The notes under the pieces were generated by a model. The model saw only the letters and a list, made by a program, of their open reading frames with translations, searched no databases and was not told the DNA's origin. Made by a program: the position numbers and the translations under genes. Source: Fistulifera solaris (taxonomy: Eukaryota; Bacillariophyta; Bacillariophyceae; Naviculales; Stauroneidaceae). From it: a stretch of DNA of 64,000 nucleotides. Positions 1-12,547 of the stretch are shown one piece after another. Within the stretch, counting starts at the first letter, position 1, and each line of letters opens with the position of its first letter. Where the stretch lies: the NCBI GenBank assembly GCA_030295235.1, contig AP026136.1, positions 310,001 to 374,000 of the forward strand, given 5' to 3'.

Positions 1-3000
1 TTGCGTGTAGGCAACAAACGCGTCGACGATCAAGGATCCGTACTTAAGGACTTCATCAAACATGTCTCTTTGCCCGCCGCTAAATCCTCTCCAGTTCGCA
101 AATACAATTAGCGGAAGATCTTCAGTCTTGAAGTCTTTAATGGCCTGAGCTGTTTTGTAGGCGCTATTAGGGAACCAGACACAACCAGCTTCCTGGATAA
201 CAGCCTCTGAAGCGGCCACGTCGGCCGGATCAGCAGGCTTTACATTTTCGGCTGTACGGTTCTCTGTGATGACTACTCCCATCGGAATGCCACCTAGTCG
301 AGCTCGGCCGACAACGACAGTCTTTGCCCACCCAGCCAAGGTCTCAGTAAAGCTTCCTTTATCAAAGAAGCCGCTCTGCCAGTTACCCTCTGCATCTTCG
401 CCACCGGCTAGCAAGCAACGAGGATCATATGGTACACCAGGCGATGGCGTGAATCCAATCGATCGTTCGATGTCGTCAACTCCACGAATGTCTGAAATCG
501 GCAGTAGCCCACCACGCACTGACGGAACAAATGAGAGCCAGTCGATAGCACTCTTGACAGCCTGAAGATGATCGTTCGCTACCAAATGTGAAACACCATT
601 CAGGTACATGATCCCTGGGCCACCAAGTTGATCATTAGTGGAGTAAACATCGACACCCATGAGTTTATTCAATGCCTGATAACCGGTCAAAATAATCGGG
701 GAGGCAGAATACTTTTGGATTGTGCGCTGACCGAGACGGACCAAATAAGCACCAATACCTACAGTTCTTCCGAGAACAATAGTCATTGTAAAGATATCAT
801 CATATGCGATGCTGGTTTCACCTGCAATCAGACCAGATCCTTTTAGGTTCTCCACACCAAGATCTGGTTCAGACCCAATGATGTCAGTTATCTTGAAGAC
901 ATCCTTCCCGTCCACGATAGCAGGTTCGGCTCGCAGTTCCTTAACGCCTTGGGTGGTCAAAGCATCGTAGTCCTCCTTTGACACATATAAGAAATCAAAA
1001 CCGCTTTCAGGCCGGGATGGATCTTTGAAAGCGACTTGAAAGCACTTTCTAATACGTTCGGCTAGTCCAATTCGTGCTCCTGAATTCGCGGCGACAAAAA
1101 GGCGGGGAATTCGATTTTCGCGGGCATACTCCGAAGCCATTTTGAAAACAACGTCTTCACGAGTTCCAAAGCTTCCTGCTTTGTAAGTTATGTCATTCGC
1201 AATCAACACAACTTGTCGTCCCTGTGTAGAATAAATTAGCCGACGGAATAAATACGCATATAAAACTGCGTCAACAAATTGTACGTACCTCGGGATACTC
1301 AACAGTTTTCAGTACAAGAAGCCATGCCACCATACCGACGTCATTGGTTCCTGCTCTTCTATTCATTTGAATAAGCTCCAAATCGCCCGTGTGGTAATCG
1401 TCCATAGTCCAGTTTTCGTTGGCAGACCCATCTTGTTTCTTAACTACTAGTTCTGTTGTGTACATGACCATGAGAGGTCGACCGGCACCTCTCATACCAA
1501 CGCCACCTTTCTTAGATGCCTCAAGCCATTGTTCTTCGACCGCGGCTTCGAATAAAGCCGGTAAGTCGTAGCAGTAAAGTGTGTCGGATGCCTTAAGAGC
1601 CGAATAGCGCTGTGCATCAAAAAGGCGAGTCAAAGGGTAGGGTGTGTTGACGTCAAGACCATCCCACGAGCTGTCCCCGGCGCTTGCTAGGCTCGCTTTT
1701 GTACCGCCAATCAGCTTGAAGACTAGTCCTACTCCATGCTCGTTTGCGGCTTCAACGTATGTGTTCATGACATGAACGTAACCAGTTGGGTTGCTAGCGA
1801 ACAGTCTGATTGCGATCGGGGGAGAGTCCTTGCTGAGACAGCACACAATCCTTGTTTCGACCTCCACTATACCAAGTGTAGACACTCTGTCACTATGGCG
1901 CTTCAAAATCGCTACCACCGTTTCTTCGACAACCACTGGGTCTAGTACAGCTTTTTCAAAGTCACTGACAAGGTTGAGGAACAAATGGTTGTCGCTCTTA
2001 CTTTGCGCTGAGCAAAGATCGAATGCGTTGAGTGCATCGACTAAAATACGCTCGAAACTCGGTGCAGAGAATTCCAGTACAAAGCTTAATGCCCTTGCAA
2101 AAATGCGTGGATCTTTCTTCGCTTTTTTGTCTTTTTCTAATGCAGCGGATTTCGGTGTGCCTTTGTAAAGGTGAATGTGGCATGTAGAGGTGTGGCGTGA
2201 TCCAAGACTGTTGACATGGAAATTAGCGGCAACTCGATTCAAATCGAGATGCATCGAGTTACTTGGGTCGATGTTTCTGTACAACGAGTCTTCCTGAAAT
2301 TCGGGGAAGCGATACGTGAATAATGCAGGAGCTCCTCCCTCGAACTCATCTTGGGCCGCGTGGGCAAACACAAAGCTCACGCGGCGGATATCAGCCTTTT
2401 TCAACAAGTCCTTGATTGGCTCAAGTACAGATTGACACTTCTGTGCAACTGTATCATTAATCGCGTCCTGTTGTCCTACTATCGTATCGAGCACAATGAA
2501 GTATAGCACATTGACAGGGGCTGTTTCTGCTGGGGCAGCTGCACCAGTGAACTGGGGGAAGGAGACCAAAATAGTCTCGAGATCTGCCACGTTATTCAAG
2601 TCGTCGAATTTGTCGATAATTGCACTCACGCCTGTTCGGAGAGTGTTTTGCGAAATTTTTTCCTTGTCTTGGCCTGAATGTGGATGCTTTTCGGAGCCGG
2701 AATTTGCCGAAGATTCTGACATTTTGCTAAGCGACCCTGAACTAATGGCTCGAGTTAGATCCGCCATGCTAGTCATAGAAGTTCCAGGATTGACGGCACT
2801 TTCTGAAGCCTTGTTAAGAAACGCGTACTTGATGATCTTCTTTCTTGGGTCGCGCTCAAGACTTTTCAGTGTATACATGCGATAGAGGTGCCTCTGATAG
2901 AGTTCCATCAAACCAAGCTGTTCTGCAGAAGAATCACACCCCGTAATCAAGTCAAAGAAGAGATCGACTAGAGGTATGTGTTGAGCAAGAAAGTCCTCAG

Positions 3001-6000
3001 CCTCTCTTGAAGGTTCCTCGACCGACGACGACAACGCTCTTGCTGCTGCGAGCACCTTCTGCCTTCGCTGTTCGAAGCTAGGCATGCTCTCTTGCATGAG
3101 CAGCTTCTTGGCACAAAGCGCTGTTTCAAAGTACTCCTCGGCCAATCCCATCGAAGCGATTTCGGCAATTGATGGCATGGCATCTGGGAGCCCAGTTGCA
3201 CCCGAGACAGCCGAGACGCGCTTTCCCATGGCTGAGGCTGTACTTGACTCCATGTCAACGCGAGAGCCCTCGCCAATCGAAGCAATTATCCCTCTGACAA
3301 TCACTGAGGTCATTTTAAGTTGTTCATGTGAACGGCAAGCTTCAAGAGCTAGTACTGGCTCAACCTTGTGAGACTTTCTTATTGCATCTACTGCGTCAGC
3401 GTAGGCTTTACCATCGCAAAACCAGCGCTCGACCGATATCCATTTTCTGAGGATTCCCAAAAAGAATTGAAAAGCTCGTTCAGATCCAGGAACTCCGGGA
3501 AGCTGACTTTTGGTGTAGATTGCAACGGTTGCTTCCAAGGGTCCAGTCAAAACCTCAAAAGCAGACTGATCTGCTTGGCTCGAAAGAGACGCTTTGTAAT
3601 CTTGTAAAGCCTTCGCTATGGTTTCGGCAGGGAAACTGATAACAAGTTGGTGAGGTCAAGGCTACTGATATGCTCGACCGACGACAGGCATTTTACTTAC
3701 CGTAATTGAAGATCGTTACCAGCCTGCTCCTCCGACGCTTTCTTGAACTCGGCCAGGGTACCGGAAATACTATCAAACAAAGGAGTCGGGATACGACCGC
3801 TGAGCACAGACAGTTGCTCTTGAATTTCGTAAGCAGGCAACGAGGGTGAGGTCACTGCATAAGCAAGATCGGAGAAAGCTCTTTCTATAGCATTTGCACT
3901 CAGCGCGTATCCAGACATGGCACCGGAAAGAATGTCAAACGCCGCACGAAGCATCAAATGAGGTCTTGTGCTGGTGGGCGATTCACCAGAGTCACCCCAA
4001 CCGGGGACATTTAGATCTCCTTCGAAAACTTCTACCAGTGACACGTTCTCTGGATTGTCTAGCTCCAGCGATGCAAGAAGATCTCCAGGCGAAATGGATG
4101 CGCCTTCATTGCAGTTCCAGGTTAATATCCCGGATTCGTCGACTTTGAGCGGCATGAACATCTTCATAACCTCAATCTCACAGTACGGCTCTCCTTTCTT
4201 CACATGCGCTCCCTCTTCCTTGAGCTTCTTGACCAGCTTCCCCGCGACGTCGGTGCGAAGAGCTGTAGGATCATAATCCGGAGAAAAGGCTATGTTCGCT
4301 CCTCCGATATTCAACCGCATCCCCGTCGCCGCGTCACCCTTGTTGGTGAGATAGACAACGCGACTGCTTCCACACATCTCGATAAGATACCCGCCGTCAC
4401 TGAGAACACGGACACTGGTGGCTACTGACTTTGTTTCATTTCCAGCAATGGAAATTGAAAAGAGTTCGGACCGTTGCGAATACAAGTCATTCTGTACTTG
4501 ACTCCGTTCAGAATGAGTTCTACATTCTGTTGCATTTTCAGCAAATTTCTTGGTGGAAGCTGTCCTTTTCGAGGAGATCCAGAAATTTCTTCTCACCTCC
4601 GCTCGAAGATTCGTACGCCATGACGGTCGCACCCAGCACCGCATAGACGTGATCGTGGACTGATGAGATCTTGACCGACGTTTTACGGTTCCGAAGCACC
4701 CCTTCAAACGCCGCCATTCCATCTACATTTTCTGTAATGATGGCGTCCAACCAGCCAGTGTCGATAGAGTTGGATACAAAATCTTCCAATTCAATGAGCT
4801 TGGAGATGTAATCCACCGTCGTACTGATGTCACCTCGAATGGACAACTCTTTCAATGCGAGTACCATGTTACGTCGGGCTTGCTCACGATCGGGACCGCT
4901 GGCAAACAAGTGACCGAATTGAGAATCGGCAAACTCGTGGATCGATCCCGAACTGTCCATGCTAAAATATCCCCAGACGTTTGGAGTAGATCGGAAGTTG
5001 AGTTCTTGAATTCCTCCACTGGTGGGTTTGAAGCCCGCTTCGGCATTTTCTGCGGTAATACGTACAGCAATGCAGTGTCCGTAGGGCGCAACGCGTGGAG
5101 TCACTTCAAAGTCAATGATCGAGCTTTCCGCTTGTGGATCCATTTCAAACCGGTTTTTACCGTACAATTCACGAATCTCTGGGATGTTATAGAGGGGAAT
5201 CCCCATCGCCACCTGCAACTGAGCAGCCGGTAAGTTGACTCTTGTGATCATTTCGGTGACCGGGTGTTCTACTTGTAGACGAGGGTTCAATTCGAGAAAG
5301 TAAAACTTGGCATCCTTTTCCGAGTACAAGTATTCGACCGTCCCCGCATTGGTGTAATTGACCGCCTTGGCCAAGGCCACTGCCGCATGTTCCATTTCTT
5401 TCCAAACCTCTGGTTTCGCCGCCACAGGTGGACCTTCTTCGATAATCTTTTGGTGACGACGTTGAACGGAGCAATCGCGACCGTTGAGTGCCACGGCATT
5501 GCCGTACTCATCCGCCAAAAGCTGCACTTCCAAGTGCCTTGAATTCGACGACAATTTCATGATAAAGATGGGACTTCCGGGTACTTCACCGCACACTTGT
5601 CGATACGCATTGGCGACATCTTCCGCTTGATTGACGCGTCGAATTCCTTTGCCACCCCCGCCTTCCGAGGCTTTGATCATAATGGGGAATCCAATTTTTT
5701 CGGCTGCTTCCTGCGCCGCCGTGGCACTGTGAATGCAGGCCGCATCAAAGGCTTCTTCCGGCAACGACCCCGTCTCCATATTATAAGTGGCTTGCACGTG
5801 CGCTCCATTCCACGCAATGCACGGCACGCCGGCCGATTGCGCTATAATAGTGCTCCCAATTTTATCTCCGAGCGCCGCCATGGCGGCCCCGCCGGTCCAA
5901 TGAACTTGATGGGCGGATAACTTTGTGCCAAAGTATTGGGCAAGTTGGGATTTTCACTGGCGTGTCCCCATCCGGCCCAGACGGCGTGCACACCGTGCAA

Positions 6001-6489
6001 CCGGGCGAGTTCGACAATGAGTGTGACATTCGCGTAGTTGTGATTGTTGGATCCGCCGGGGACATCAACAATGACGTCGCCCATGCGAATGTATTCGGCA
6101 TTGGCACTGTGTGTGTGAGAGAGAGAGATAGATAGAGATATAGATAGAGATATAGATAGATACAGAGTGAGGCAATGGGTAGGGTGATCGACACCAATCT
6201 TCTTATTTCGGGAAACGTACCGCAAATCTTCCGGAGTGGCCATGACAACAAAGGAAATGGCGCGTTCATTCCCAAAGACTTCATAGGCCCATCGACGAAT
6301 GGATCGAATCGCCTTGACGGCTGCGACACCATTGTTGGCAATGAGAACTTTTTCAATGACACGTGACTTATGGCCACCCAATTCTTGGACGTATTCCGAG
6401 ACGGTAGAAAAACGACGGTGCGAGTTTAACGTCACATTCGATGTGTGGCGACCAAACGCTGGACTCTCGGGTGCTTCGACTTCGGCCAT
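1..6489 (-). CDS. ACC1: Acetyl-CoA carboxylase, single-chain, cytosolic type (C-terminus off the window)
   Basis: Carboxylates acetyl-CoA to malonyl-CoA, the committed step of fatty acid synthesis. Exons read from the start: 6489-6221, 6106-3701, 3635-1289, 1221 to beyond base 1; the three introns are GT-AG (6107-6220, 3636-3700, 1222-1288). In order one sees the biotin carboxylase domain with its glycine-rich ATP loop ([11 protein letters not shown]), the biotin attachment site EVMKM, a long central region, and the carboxyltransferase domain (SGARIGLAE near base 1085) which continues off the left edge. Start chosen at [10 protein letters not shown]; no signal peptide, so a cytosolic rather than plastid isoform is inferred. 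Three single-base frame breaks (about 5882, 4566 and 4460) each lie at a short homopolymer and conserved sequence resumes directly after, so I treat them as assembly errors. The first intron holds a GA/GATA microsatellite. Confidence 0.95.
6117..6167. repeat. GA/GATA microsatellite inside the first ACC intron
   Basis: Runs of GA followed by repeated GATAGA and ATATAGATAGA units lie wholly within the intron 6107-6220. On the coding strand they give a CT-rich tract ending in CACACACAG, which also serves as the polypyrimidine tract of the 3' splice site. Confidence 0.8.
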
Positions 6490-7265
6490 CTGCAATTTTT
6501 CGCGAGTGAGTGAATAAAAAGTAAACCAGATTGGTTGAGCGCAACGAATGAGGCGATCGTTGTGCATTTCTTTTTTCAAAAACACCCTCATTCATTCAAC
6601 GTTGCATTCGCTTCCACTGGAACGTACCGATCAACTTTTCAGACTGGCTATGTCTCACCAGACGACTCTAGAGTAGCACTTTCGGACCCTTTCAACGATT
6701 TCGAGGATACCAATGCTTTCTTGTTATTATGATGTGATGGGGTTGTCAACCAACTTTTTTTTTTTTTTATTTGTGAGTGTGTGTGTCGACTTCAAGCACG
6801 GCACCGCCAGTCGTCATCCGTCATCCATGCTGCTGCATCGCATGGTACGGGCGGAGTACAAGTACAAGTACTACGTACAATTTTGGCGAAACAGTGCGTA
6901 TCACGAGCTTGATGTCATCCTGACGTAAGCAAGTGGAAGATCATCGCTGTATCGCAAAGTGTAACTCCCAACTTGGTGATGTCATTATGACGTAGATACC
7001 CTTTTTTCCTTCAACGGCTCTTTCGCTCCTATTATGAGTTTCCGTTGTACGCGAGCCAACACTCGGGACAAACGGATGGTTCATAAGTCATGAATGAATT
7101 TTCTTCTTCGTTTACGTCACACGTTGACATCCGTTCTTCGCTTTGGCACGTTGGCACTCAACGTTCGACAGTCCAGACGAGCTCGTCACACCAACATCGG
7201 CACCTTTTTTCGAAAGAATAAAGAATGGCTTCGCAAAACGTCCGAAAAGACTTTTGCGAGAGACG
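6490..7265. promoter_or_regulatory. Divergent promoter region ACC / glycerol-3-phosphate dehydrogenase with CRE-like sites
   Basis: Shared upstream region of two divergently transcribed lipid-metabolism genes. Two related 17-mers, GATGTCATCCTGACGTA (6911-6927) and GATGTCATTATGACGTA (6978-6994), differ at two positions and each contains a TGACGTA half site; a reverse-oriented TTACGTCA lies at 7113-7120. TGACGT/ACGTCA elements are known CO2/cAMP-responsive bZIP targets in diatom carbonic anhydrase promoters; the same role here is inference. A 14-T run sits at 6755-6768 and a GTACAAGTAC-type short repeat near 6855. Confidence 0.5.
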
Positions 7266-9346
7266 ATGATTCCGAGAATGGAAATGCGGATCGGCATGAA
7301 CTCCTATCCACATATTTCTTTATCGACAATGAGAGCCGCGTTTCATGATCCAACAAAGACATCCTTGCTAGTAGTAGTGCAGCGCTGCCGCGCCTCACAA
7401 CCTCGAATGATCCAACGAACCTTTCGCTCCCATCGTCAAACGCAAAACAATAACAATCATAATAATAACAACAATAACAACAACTTCCACCGAGATCCCG
7501 GTCTCCATTGGACCAGTGTCATTTCGTTCCCCCAAACGGTTCCCGGACCGGCACAAGTTCCCAGTCGGGGAGAACAGATTCAAAAATTGCAGCAATCATC
7601 TTCATCATTATCATCATCATCACACGAAGAATATGATTTACTCATTGTCGGTGGCGGGGCCACGGGGGCCGGCATTGCCCTCGATGCAGCCACCCGCGGA
7701 TTGCGAGTGGCCTGTGTCGAACGCGGAGATTTTGCATCGGAAACATCATCGCGGAGTACGAAATTGATTTGGGCGGGCATCAAATATATGGGGAGTGCCA
7801 TTTCCGGTTTGCTTTCGTGGCGCACTCTCACCAATCCGCTACAATCGTGGCAAAATTTTCACGATGAAATCATGATGGTCTATCATTGTCATGTCGAACG
7901 ACGTTATATGATGACAAAACAACCGCATCTGTGTCACTGGGTTCCACTCGTCGTACCCTTTTATGCGTGGCATTTGAATCCTCCACCGTTGGGAGAACCA
8001 CTCTTTGCCTTCTTTCCCATTCTGGCGCCTTTGACATTCAAAATTTACGACGCTCTTTCGTTCTTTACCTGTCCTTCTTCGTATCTACTGACCAAGAACA
8101 AGGCCATGGAACGTTTTCCGCAACTACAACGAAAAGACTTGAAATACGCCTCGGTCTTTTACGAGGCGCAGCACAATGATGCCCGCACGAATCTCGCCAT
8201 TGCCATGACGGCCGCAGATCGGGGAGCCACCATTGTCAATTATGTCGAAATGATGGATTTCATTTTTGACGATCAAAGCGACAAAGTCGTGGGAGCCGTA
8301 GTGCAAGACCGCATGACGGGTGAAGAATGGGTCGTTCGTGCCAAGAAGGTGGTCTTGGCCGGGGGACCATTCACGGATGCACTGCGTCAACGAGAAATGA
8401 AAGAACTCGGCAGCAATAGTAGTGACCAGTTTCAACCCGCCGTAGAAGGGGCGAGTGGTACACATATCGTCTTACGGGGCGGTATAGTGCCCGATGATTT
8501 GGGTCTGCTCGATTACCAGACCCGCGATGGACGCTTCCTCTTTATCTTGCCGTGGCAAGGTCATACGTTGGTGGGCACCACCGATCAAAAAGATCCTGCC
8601 CAGACGTTACACAACGTCCCAGAAGACGAAATTGAATGGTTACTGGAAGAATCTCAAAAGTATTTGGAGTTAGCTCAACCCTTGCAACGGTCCGATGTGT
8701 GGAGTGCGTGGCGGGGTTGGCGACCCTGGCCGTGGATCCGCACGCGCCACCGGGCACGACCACGATGAGTCGCGATCACATTATTTCAGAACATCCGGTG
8801 ACCGGAGTACTGTTCATTGCGGGAGGGAAATGGACGACGTGGCGCGCCATGGCGCAAGATGTGACGGACCGTGTCGTGGCGCGGTTGTCATTGGATTGTA
8901 CCAAAACGTGTGAAACGTTGGACATTGCGTTGCACGGTGCGGAGGGATATTCGGAAGGATTGTGGAACCAAGTCCTTGCGAAGTATAAGGATATGGATGA
9001 AGCCATGGCGAAACATTTGGTGGAAACGTACGGTGGTTTGGTATGGGAAGTCTTGGCGTGTCGTCGACCCGGAGGAAGATGGGACGAACAACGTTTGGTA
9101 CCGGGATATCCCTATATTGACGCGGAAGTCATTTACGCGTGTCGCGAGTATGCCTGTACGGTCGAAGATGTATTGAGTCGTCGCACGCGACTGGCGTTTT
9201 TGAACAAGGAAGCGGCTCAGTCGGCGATTCGAAGGGTGGCGGATGTGATGGCCCAAGAATTGCAATGGAGTCCCACCGTGAAAGAGCAACAGATTGTAGC
9301 AGCCCAACATTACATTGAGACTTACGGTGGTCCGAAGTCATCTTAA
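7266..9346 (+). CDS. GPD2: FAD-dependent glycerol-3-phosphate dehydrogenase, probably mitochondrial
   Basis: Oxidises glycerol-3-phosphate to dihydroxyacetone phosphate and passes electrons to the quinone pool. The FAD-binding dinucleotide fold is seen at VGGGATGAG (about residues 128-136), followed by the family motifs ERGDFASETSSRSTKLIWAG, LPWQGHTLVGTTDQ and FIAGGKWTTWR. The first about 60 residues are rich in Arg, Ser and Thr and poor in acids, as in a mitochondrial presequence; an Asn-rich stretch follows (AAC/AAT repeats near 7445-7485). The start at 7266 is the first ATG in frame, but later ATGs are possible. One frame break around 8720-8735 separates the N-terminal three quarters from the C-terminal part. 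Divergent from ACC, so both may respond to the same promoter elements. Confidence 0.93.
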
Positions 9347-9625
9347 CTGATAGTTCTATAGGTATAGGTGTGGATGTACAAAAATACTAGTATGGATGAA
9401 TGTTTGTCCCTTTTTTACTACAGTATGTAGAATACCTAGCTGGAGTCATTGAACTTGAACGCTAATAAAGAAAATACAACGTACGGAGAAGTACATTCTA
9501 AGAACCGATCGACCATGCCGTGCCGTCTTTCAGTACCAGGGTATCAACTTCGCTGCGTCTTTTTTTTTCAAAAACAACAACAACAACAAACAACAACAAT
9601 CTCTCTCTTTTATTTTGTGCCTCTC
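9347..9625. other. Short intergenic stretch between GPD2 and the SNARE gene
   Basis: No gene is seen. It contains a polypyrimidine stretch and a CAA repeat (about 9573-9598) directly upstream of the next start codon. Confidence 0.4.
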
Positions 9626-10851
9626 ATGTACACTGTAACCATATCCGACGTTGATGATTCTTCTTGTCACGCGGTTTCCCGATCAATGGAACTCTTGTCG
9701 TGTGCCAAAACGGCCGTCAAAATCGCGCAACAACAACATCTTGGTCAAGACGGTTGGTGGTCGATGGCAGCGGATTTGCGTCTTTATTCTGGTGCAGAAA
9801 CAACAACAACAGCAACCAGTTATCCCCAACTAGAAGAAGGATTAGCGTTATTGAGGACGATGGATGTCGAATTGCAACAATTGGAAAGTTTGGTGCGACG
9901 ACGAGGACACACGAATGATCCCACCGAACTCATTGCGGTGTCGGTGAAACGACTGGAAACCGATGCAAAAGAATTGACTTTGTTGATACAAAAATGATGC
10001 CCACACAAGCCCGCGGACAATCGCACAAACATTGGCAAATGATTCAACAATGGTTTCAATCGACGGCGCAACATCAAGGGTCGCGCCTCCAGGACATTTT
10101 GAAAATTCGGGCGACCGTACTCGCGGAACAAGAATTGCGTCGTCAACGATTTTCCGTCAGTGCTGGAGCCGTCAAACCTACGTTGAACCATCCAAGTCCA
10201 TTGTTTATGGATTCTCCCGTCCGGCCTTCCACTACAACTCCGAAACCGAATGGTAACGCTACTGCACAAACTCCTCCTTCCGCAACCAACGCTTCACATC
10301 GAACGTCGACGAGCTCTTACGGTGGTGCGCCTTTGTATTACGGTGGGCCACGACCGACAGGATACGGTGGTGGATACGGCTCTTTCCACAAGAACAACAT
10401 CAACATCAACATCAACCACAACAATAACAATAACCACAACAATACACCGTATTATCAAGGATCCCATCATTCCGTCGGAATGCGACAACGTCGAGGCCTG
10501 CAACAAGATACACAACAACAAAATGAGACACAACAACAGGAACAAATGTTGCAACAACGTCTCCAACAACGACAAACGAACCAACGATTGCAGGAAGCCC
10601 GTCAAGCCGAACGATCTTTGGCGGAACTGGGGACGTTGTTTGGGAAAATGTCCTCTCTTATCACACAACAATCCGAAGTTTTGGAAAAGGTTGAAGATGA
10701 TGTAGAAGCGGCCTACCAAGATGTCACGGCGGGGCAACAGGAAATTGTCATTCTGCAAGCTTTGAAAAAAGGGAATCGTGCTTTGATTATCAAAGTTTTT
10801 GCGTTATTGATCTTCTTTATTATATTCATGAGAGTTTATAAGGGTAAATAA
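9626..10851 (+). CDS. Syntaxin-5/Sed5-like Qa-SNARE
   Basis: A target-membrane SNARE of the early secretory pathway. An N-terminal helical region is followed by the Sed5-type linker with RQRFS near residue 170, a low-complexity Asn/Gln/His section encoded by AAC/CAA repeats (about 10390-10580), a SNARE helix of about 60 residues (starting near RSLAELGTLFGKMSSLI) and one C-terminal transmembrane segment ending in RVYKGK. This tail-anchored layout is standard for Qa-SNAREs. The start is taken at 9626 (MYTVTISD), though MELLSC at 9686 is possible. A missing base in an A run near 9991 splits the reading frame. The assignment to Sed5 rather than another Qa class rests on the linker sequence and is less certain than the SNARE call. 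Confidence 0.8.
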
Positions 10852-10898
10852 ATAAAGAAAGAAAGGAAGGACGACTACTAGCTATTTCGAAATGATTT

Positions 10899-12071
10899 TT
10901 AATCCTCTACCGGATGATTCTCCGCCCAATAATAATCCAAAACTTCCCTCATGGCCGTCTTGAACAAATTTCCCGAATTCGTTTTCGCTCCTTCCGTCAC
11001 AAGTCTTCGCCACAGAACCTCCAAACACTGGTCGACCGGTTGATACAAGGCGGGCAGATCGTGTTCATCTTTCGCCGACAAGGGTGGACACAATTCACTG
11101 GATCGGACATCAACTTTGGGTATCTGGATGGGTCTGCTCCATTGTCGTTTCGGAAAATGTTCGTGTGTAAAAATTCGCAAATCTTTGATTTGCATACGGG
11201 CGATGCGAATCAAGTCTTTCGTTTTTTCGTTCTTCTTGTTCTTCTTCTTTGGCAAAGATTCTTGATTGCGCGTGGGTTGTACGACTTTTTGGACGATTTG
11301 TGTTTTCTTACGGACGGCTTCGGACATGTGTTGGACAATTTCGGCGCCTTCTTTCATGGCGACAGACTTTTTGGTCACTTGTTGCAAGGCCTTTAATTGA
11401 TCGGTCAATTTTTGACGTTGTTCGACGAGAGCACCTTTGATGGACCCTTCTTGCGCCGCTTGACGAATGGCCCGTAGCATATCTTCCATGAGCATTTGGG
11501 CCTTTTCTTCTGTCGGGTCCGTACGAGTCTCATTCATTGTGGTTGATTCCTCTTCGTTGATAGAATCCTCATGATGACTGTTGTTCTCTTCTATAATAAT
11601 ATTGTCGGGGATCACAACGTGTTTGTCGCACAGAAAGAAATTGAAGAAATTGTGGCGTCGTTCAATAAAGACTTGAATGTCGGAAGCTGCGATAGTGTAC
11701 AAATCAATCGGCAATTCTTCTCTCAACATCAAATTCGAAAACAAGCATTGAACAAAATTCCCTTGTACATACAAACGCCCCACACGGACCAAGAGGGGCG
11801 AATCCCAATGAAATTGGTCGCGGCGTGGGGCATGCACAACCAAGTTCGAACACCACAGCTGACCCCGCAGTACATCGAACTGGAGGTTTCCGATGGTCAC
11901 GGGTGTGTCATTGAGTGCTTTGCTAATCTCGGATTCCACCAAATACCACAATAGTCGATGAATCCATCCCATGGCAAAGACGATCGTCAAAAGAAGTGAG
12001 ACCACGAGAACGGATTGACTGAATGTGACGAGGATGCGCGAAATAGAGGCGGAAATTACGGAGAATACCAT
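10899..12071 (-). CDS. Membrane-anchored protein with AsmA-like N-terminal region
   Basis: 390 residues with no break. A hydrophobic anchor (about residues 18-40) is followed by a stretch resembling the start of AsmA/chorein-type repeats: VTIGNLQFDVLRGQLW, VGRLYVQGNF, then IQVFIERRHNFFNF. After about residue 160 the protein is charged and partly coiled-coil (KKKNKKNEKTKD near 280). AsmA-like proteins are thought to move lipids between membranes; that role is inference here because the protein is short compared with full bridge-type transporters. It converges on the SNARE gene with 47 bases between the stop codons. Confidence 0.55.
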   Translation of the reverse strand: MVFSVISASISRILVTFSQSVLVVSLLLTIVFAMGWIHRLLWYLVESEISKALNDTPVTIGNLQFDVLRGQLWCSNLVVHAPRRDQFHWDSPLLVRVGRLYVQGNFVQCLFSNLMLREELPIDLYTIAASDIQVFIERRHNFFNFFLCDKHVVIPDNIIIEENNSHHEDSINEEESTTMNETRTDPTEEKAQMLMEDMLRAIRQAAQEGSIKGALVEQRQKLTDQLKALQQVTKKSVAMKEGAEIVQHMSEAVRKKTQIVQKVVQPTRNQESLPKKKNKKNEKTKDLIRIARMQIKDLRIFTHEHFPKRQWSRPIQIPKVDVRSSELCPPLSAKDEHDLPALYQPVDQCLEVLWRRLVTEGAKTNSGNLFKTAMREVLDYYWAENHPVED

Positions 12072-12547
12072 CGTTTCTTTGTTTGTCTGGTGAATACAAA
12101 TATTACATGAAGGATGTTTGTTCTTATTGTTGTGAGTTGTTGTTGCTCATCATCCTCCTTCCAGGACTCTGTAATGTGTTACTCCAAATTATTATTTGGT
12201 TGTCGTCCAAACGATGATTGATTAAAGATGTTTGTGTCGGAAAGGATGATGCTTGTTTCTGATTTAAAGGGTGTATTGTGCCGTTGTGCCGTAGTAACTG
12301 TGACGATAACTTCTTGGTAACGGCACTCAATGGTAGTTTCCATTTCGGTAACGGAAAACCGGTCCCTTTCCAACGGATGAAAGACTTTCGGCGGAGAGAA
12401 CCACTTACCACCATAGCAGTAAAGCAGTACACCCTCGACACGGAACAAAACGACAAACATTTTTCTTGTGCCTAGTACTCCAGATTTGTTTATTTTTTCG
12501 TCCGCCCTCGTGGAAAACGAACAACAACGAAAACCCACAACCAACAA
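12072..12547. other. Intergenic region upstream of two divergent genes
   Basis: Lies between the 5' ends of the AsmA-like gene (minus) and a small membrane protein gene (plus). Several open frames exist on the minus strand but their translations are low complexity and show no domain. I see no clear regulatory site. Confidence 0.35.

Noticed and set aside
6490-6591. In-frame upstream extension of ACC with a hydrophobic stretch
   Set aside because: It could suggest a plastid presequence, but it lacks an ASAF-type site and the better start is [10 protein letters not shown].
10294-10758. 154-codon minus-strand frame antisense to the SNARE
   Set aside because: It exists because the CAA/AAC repeats of the SNARE gene read as Val/Leu/Ile on the other strand.
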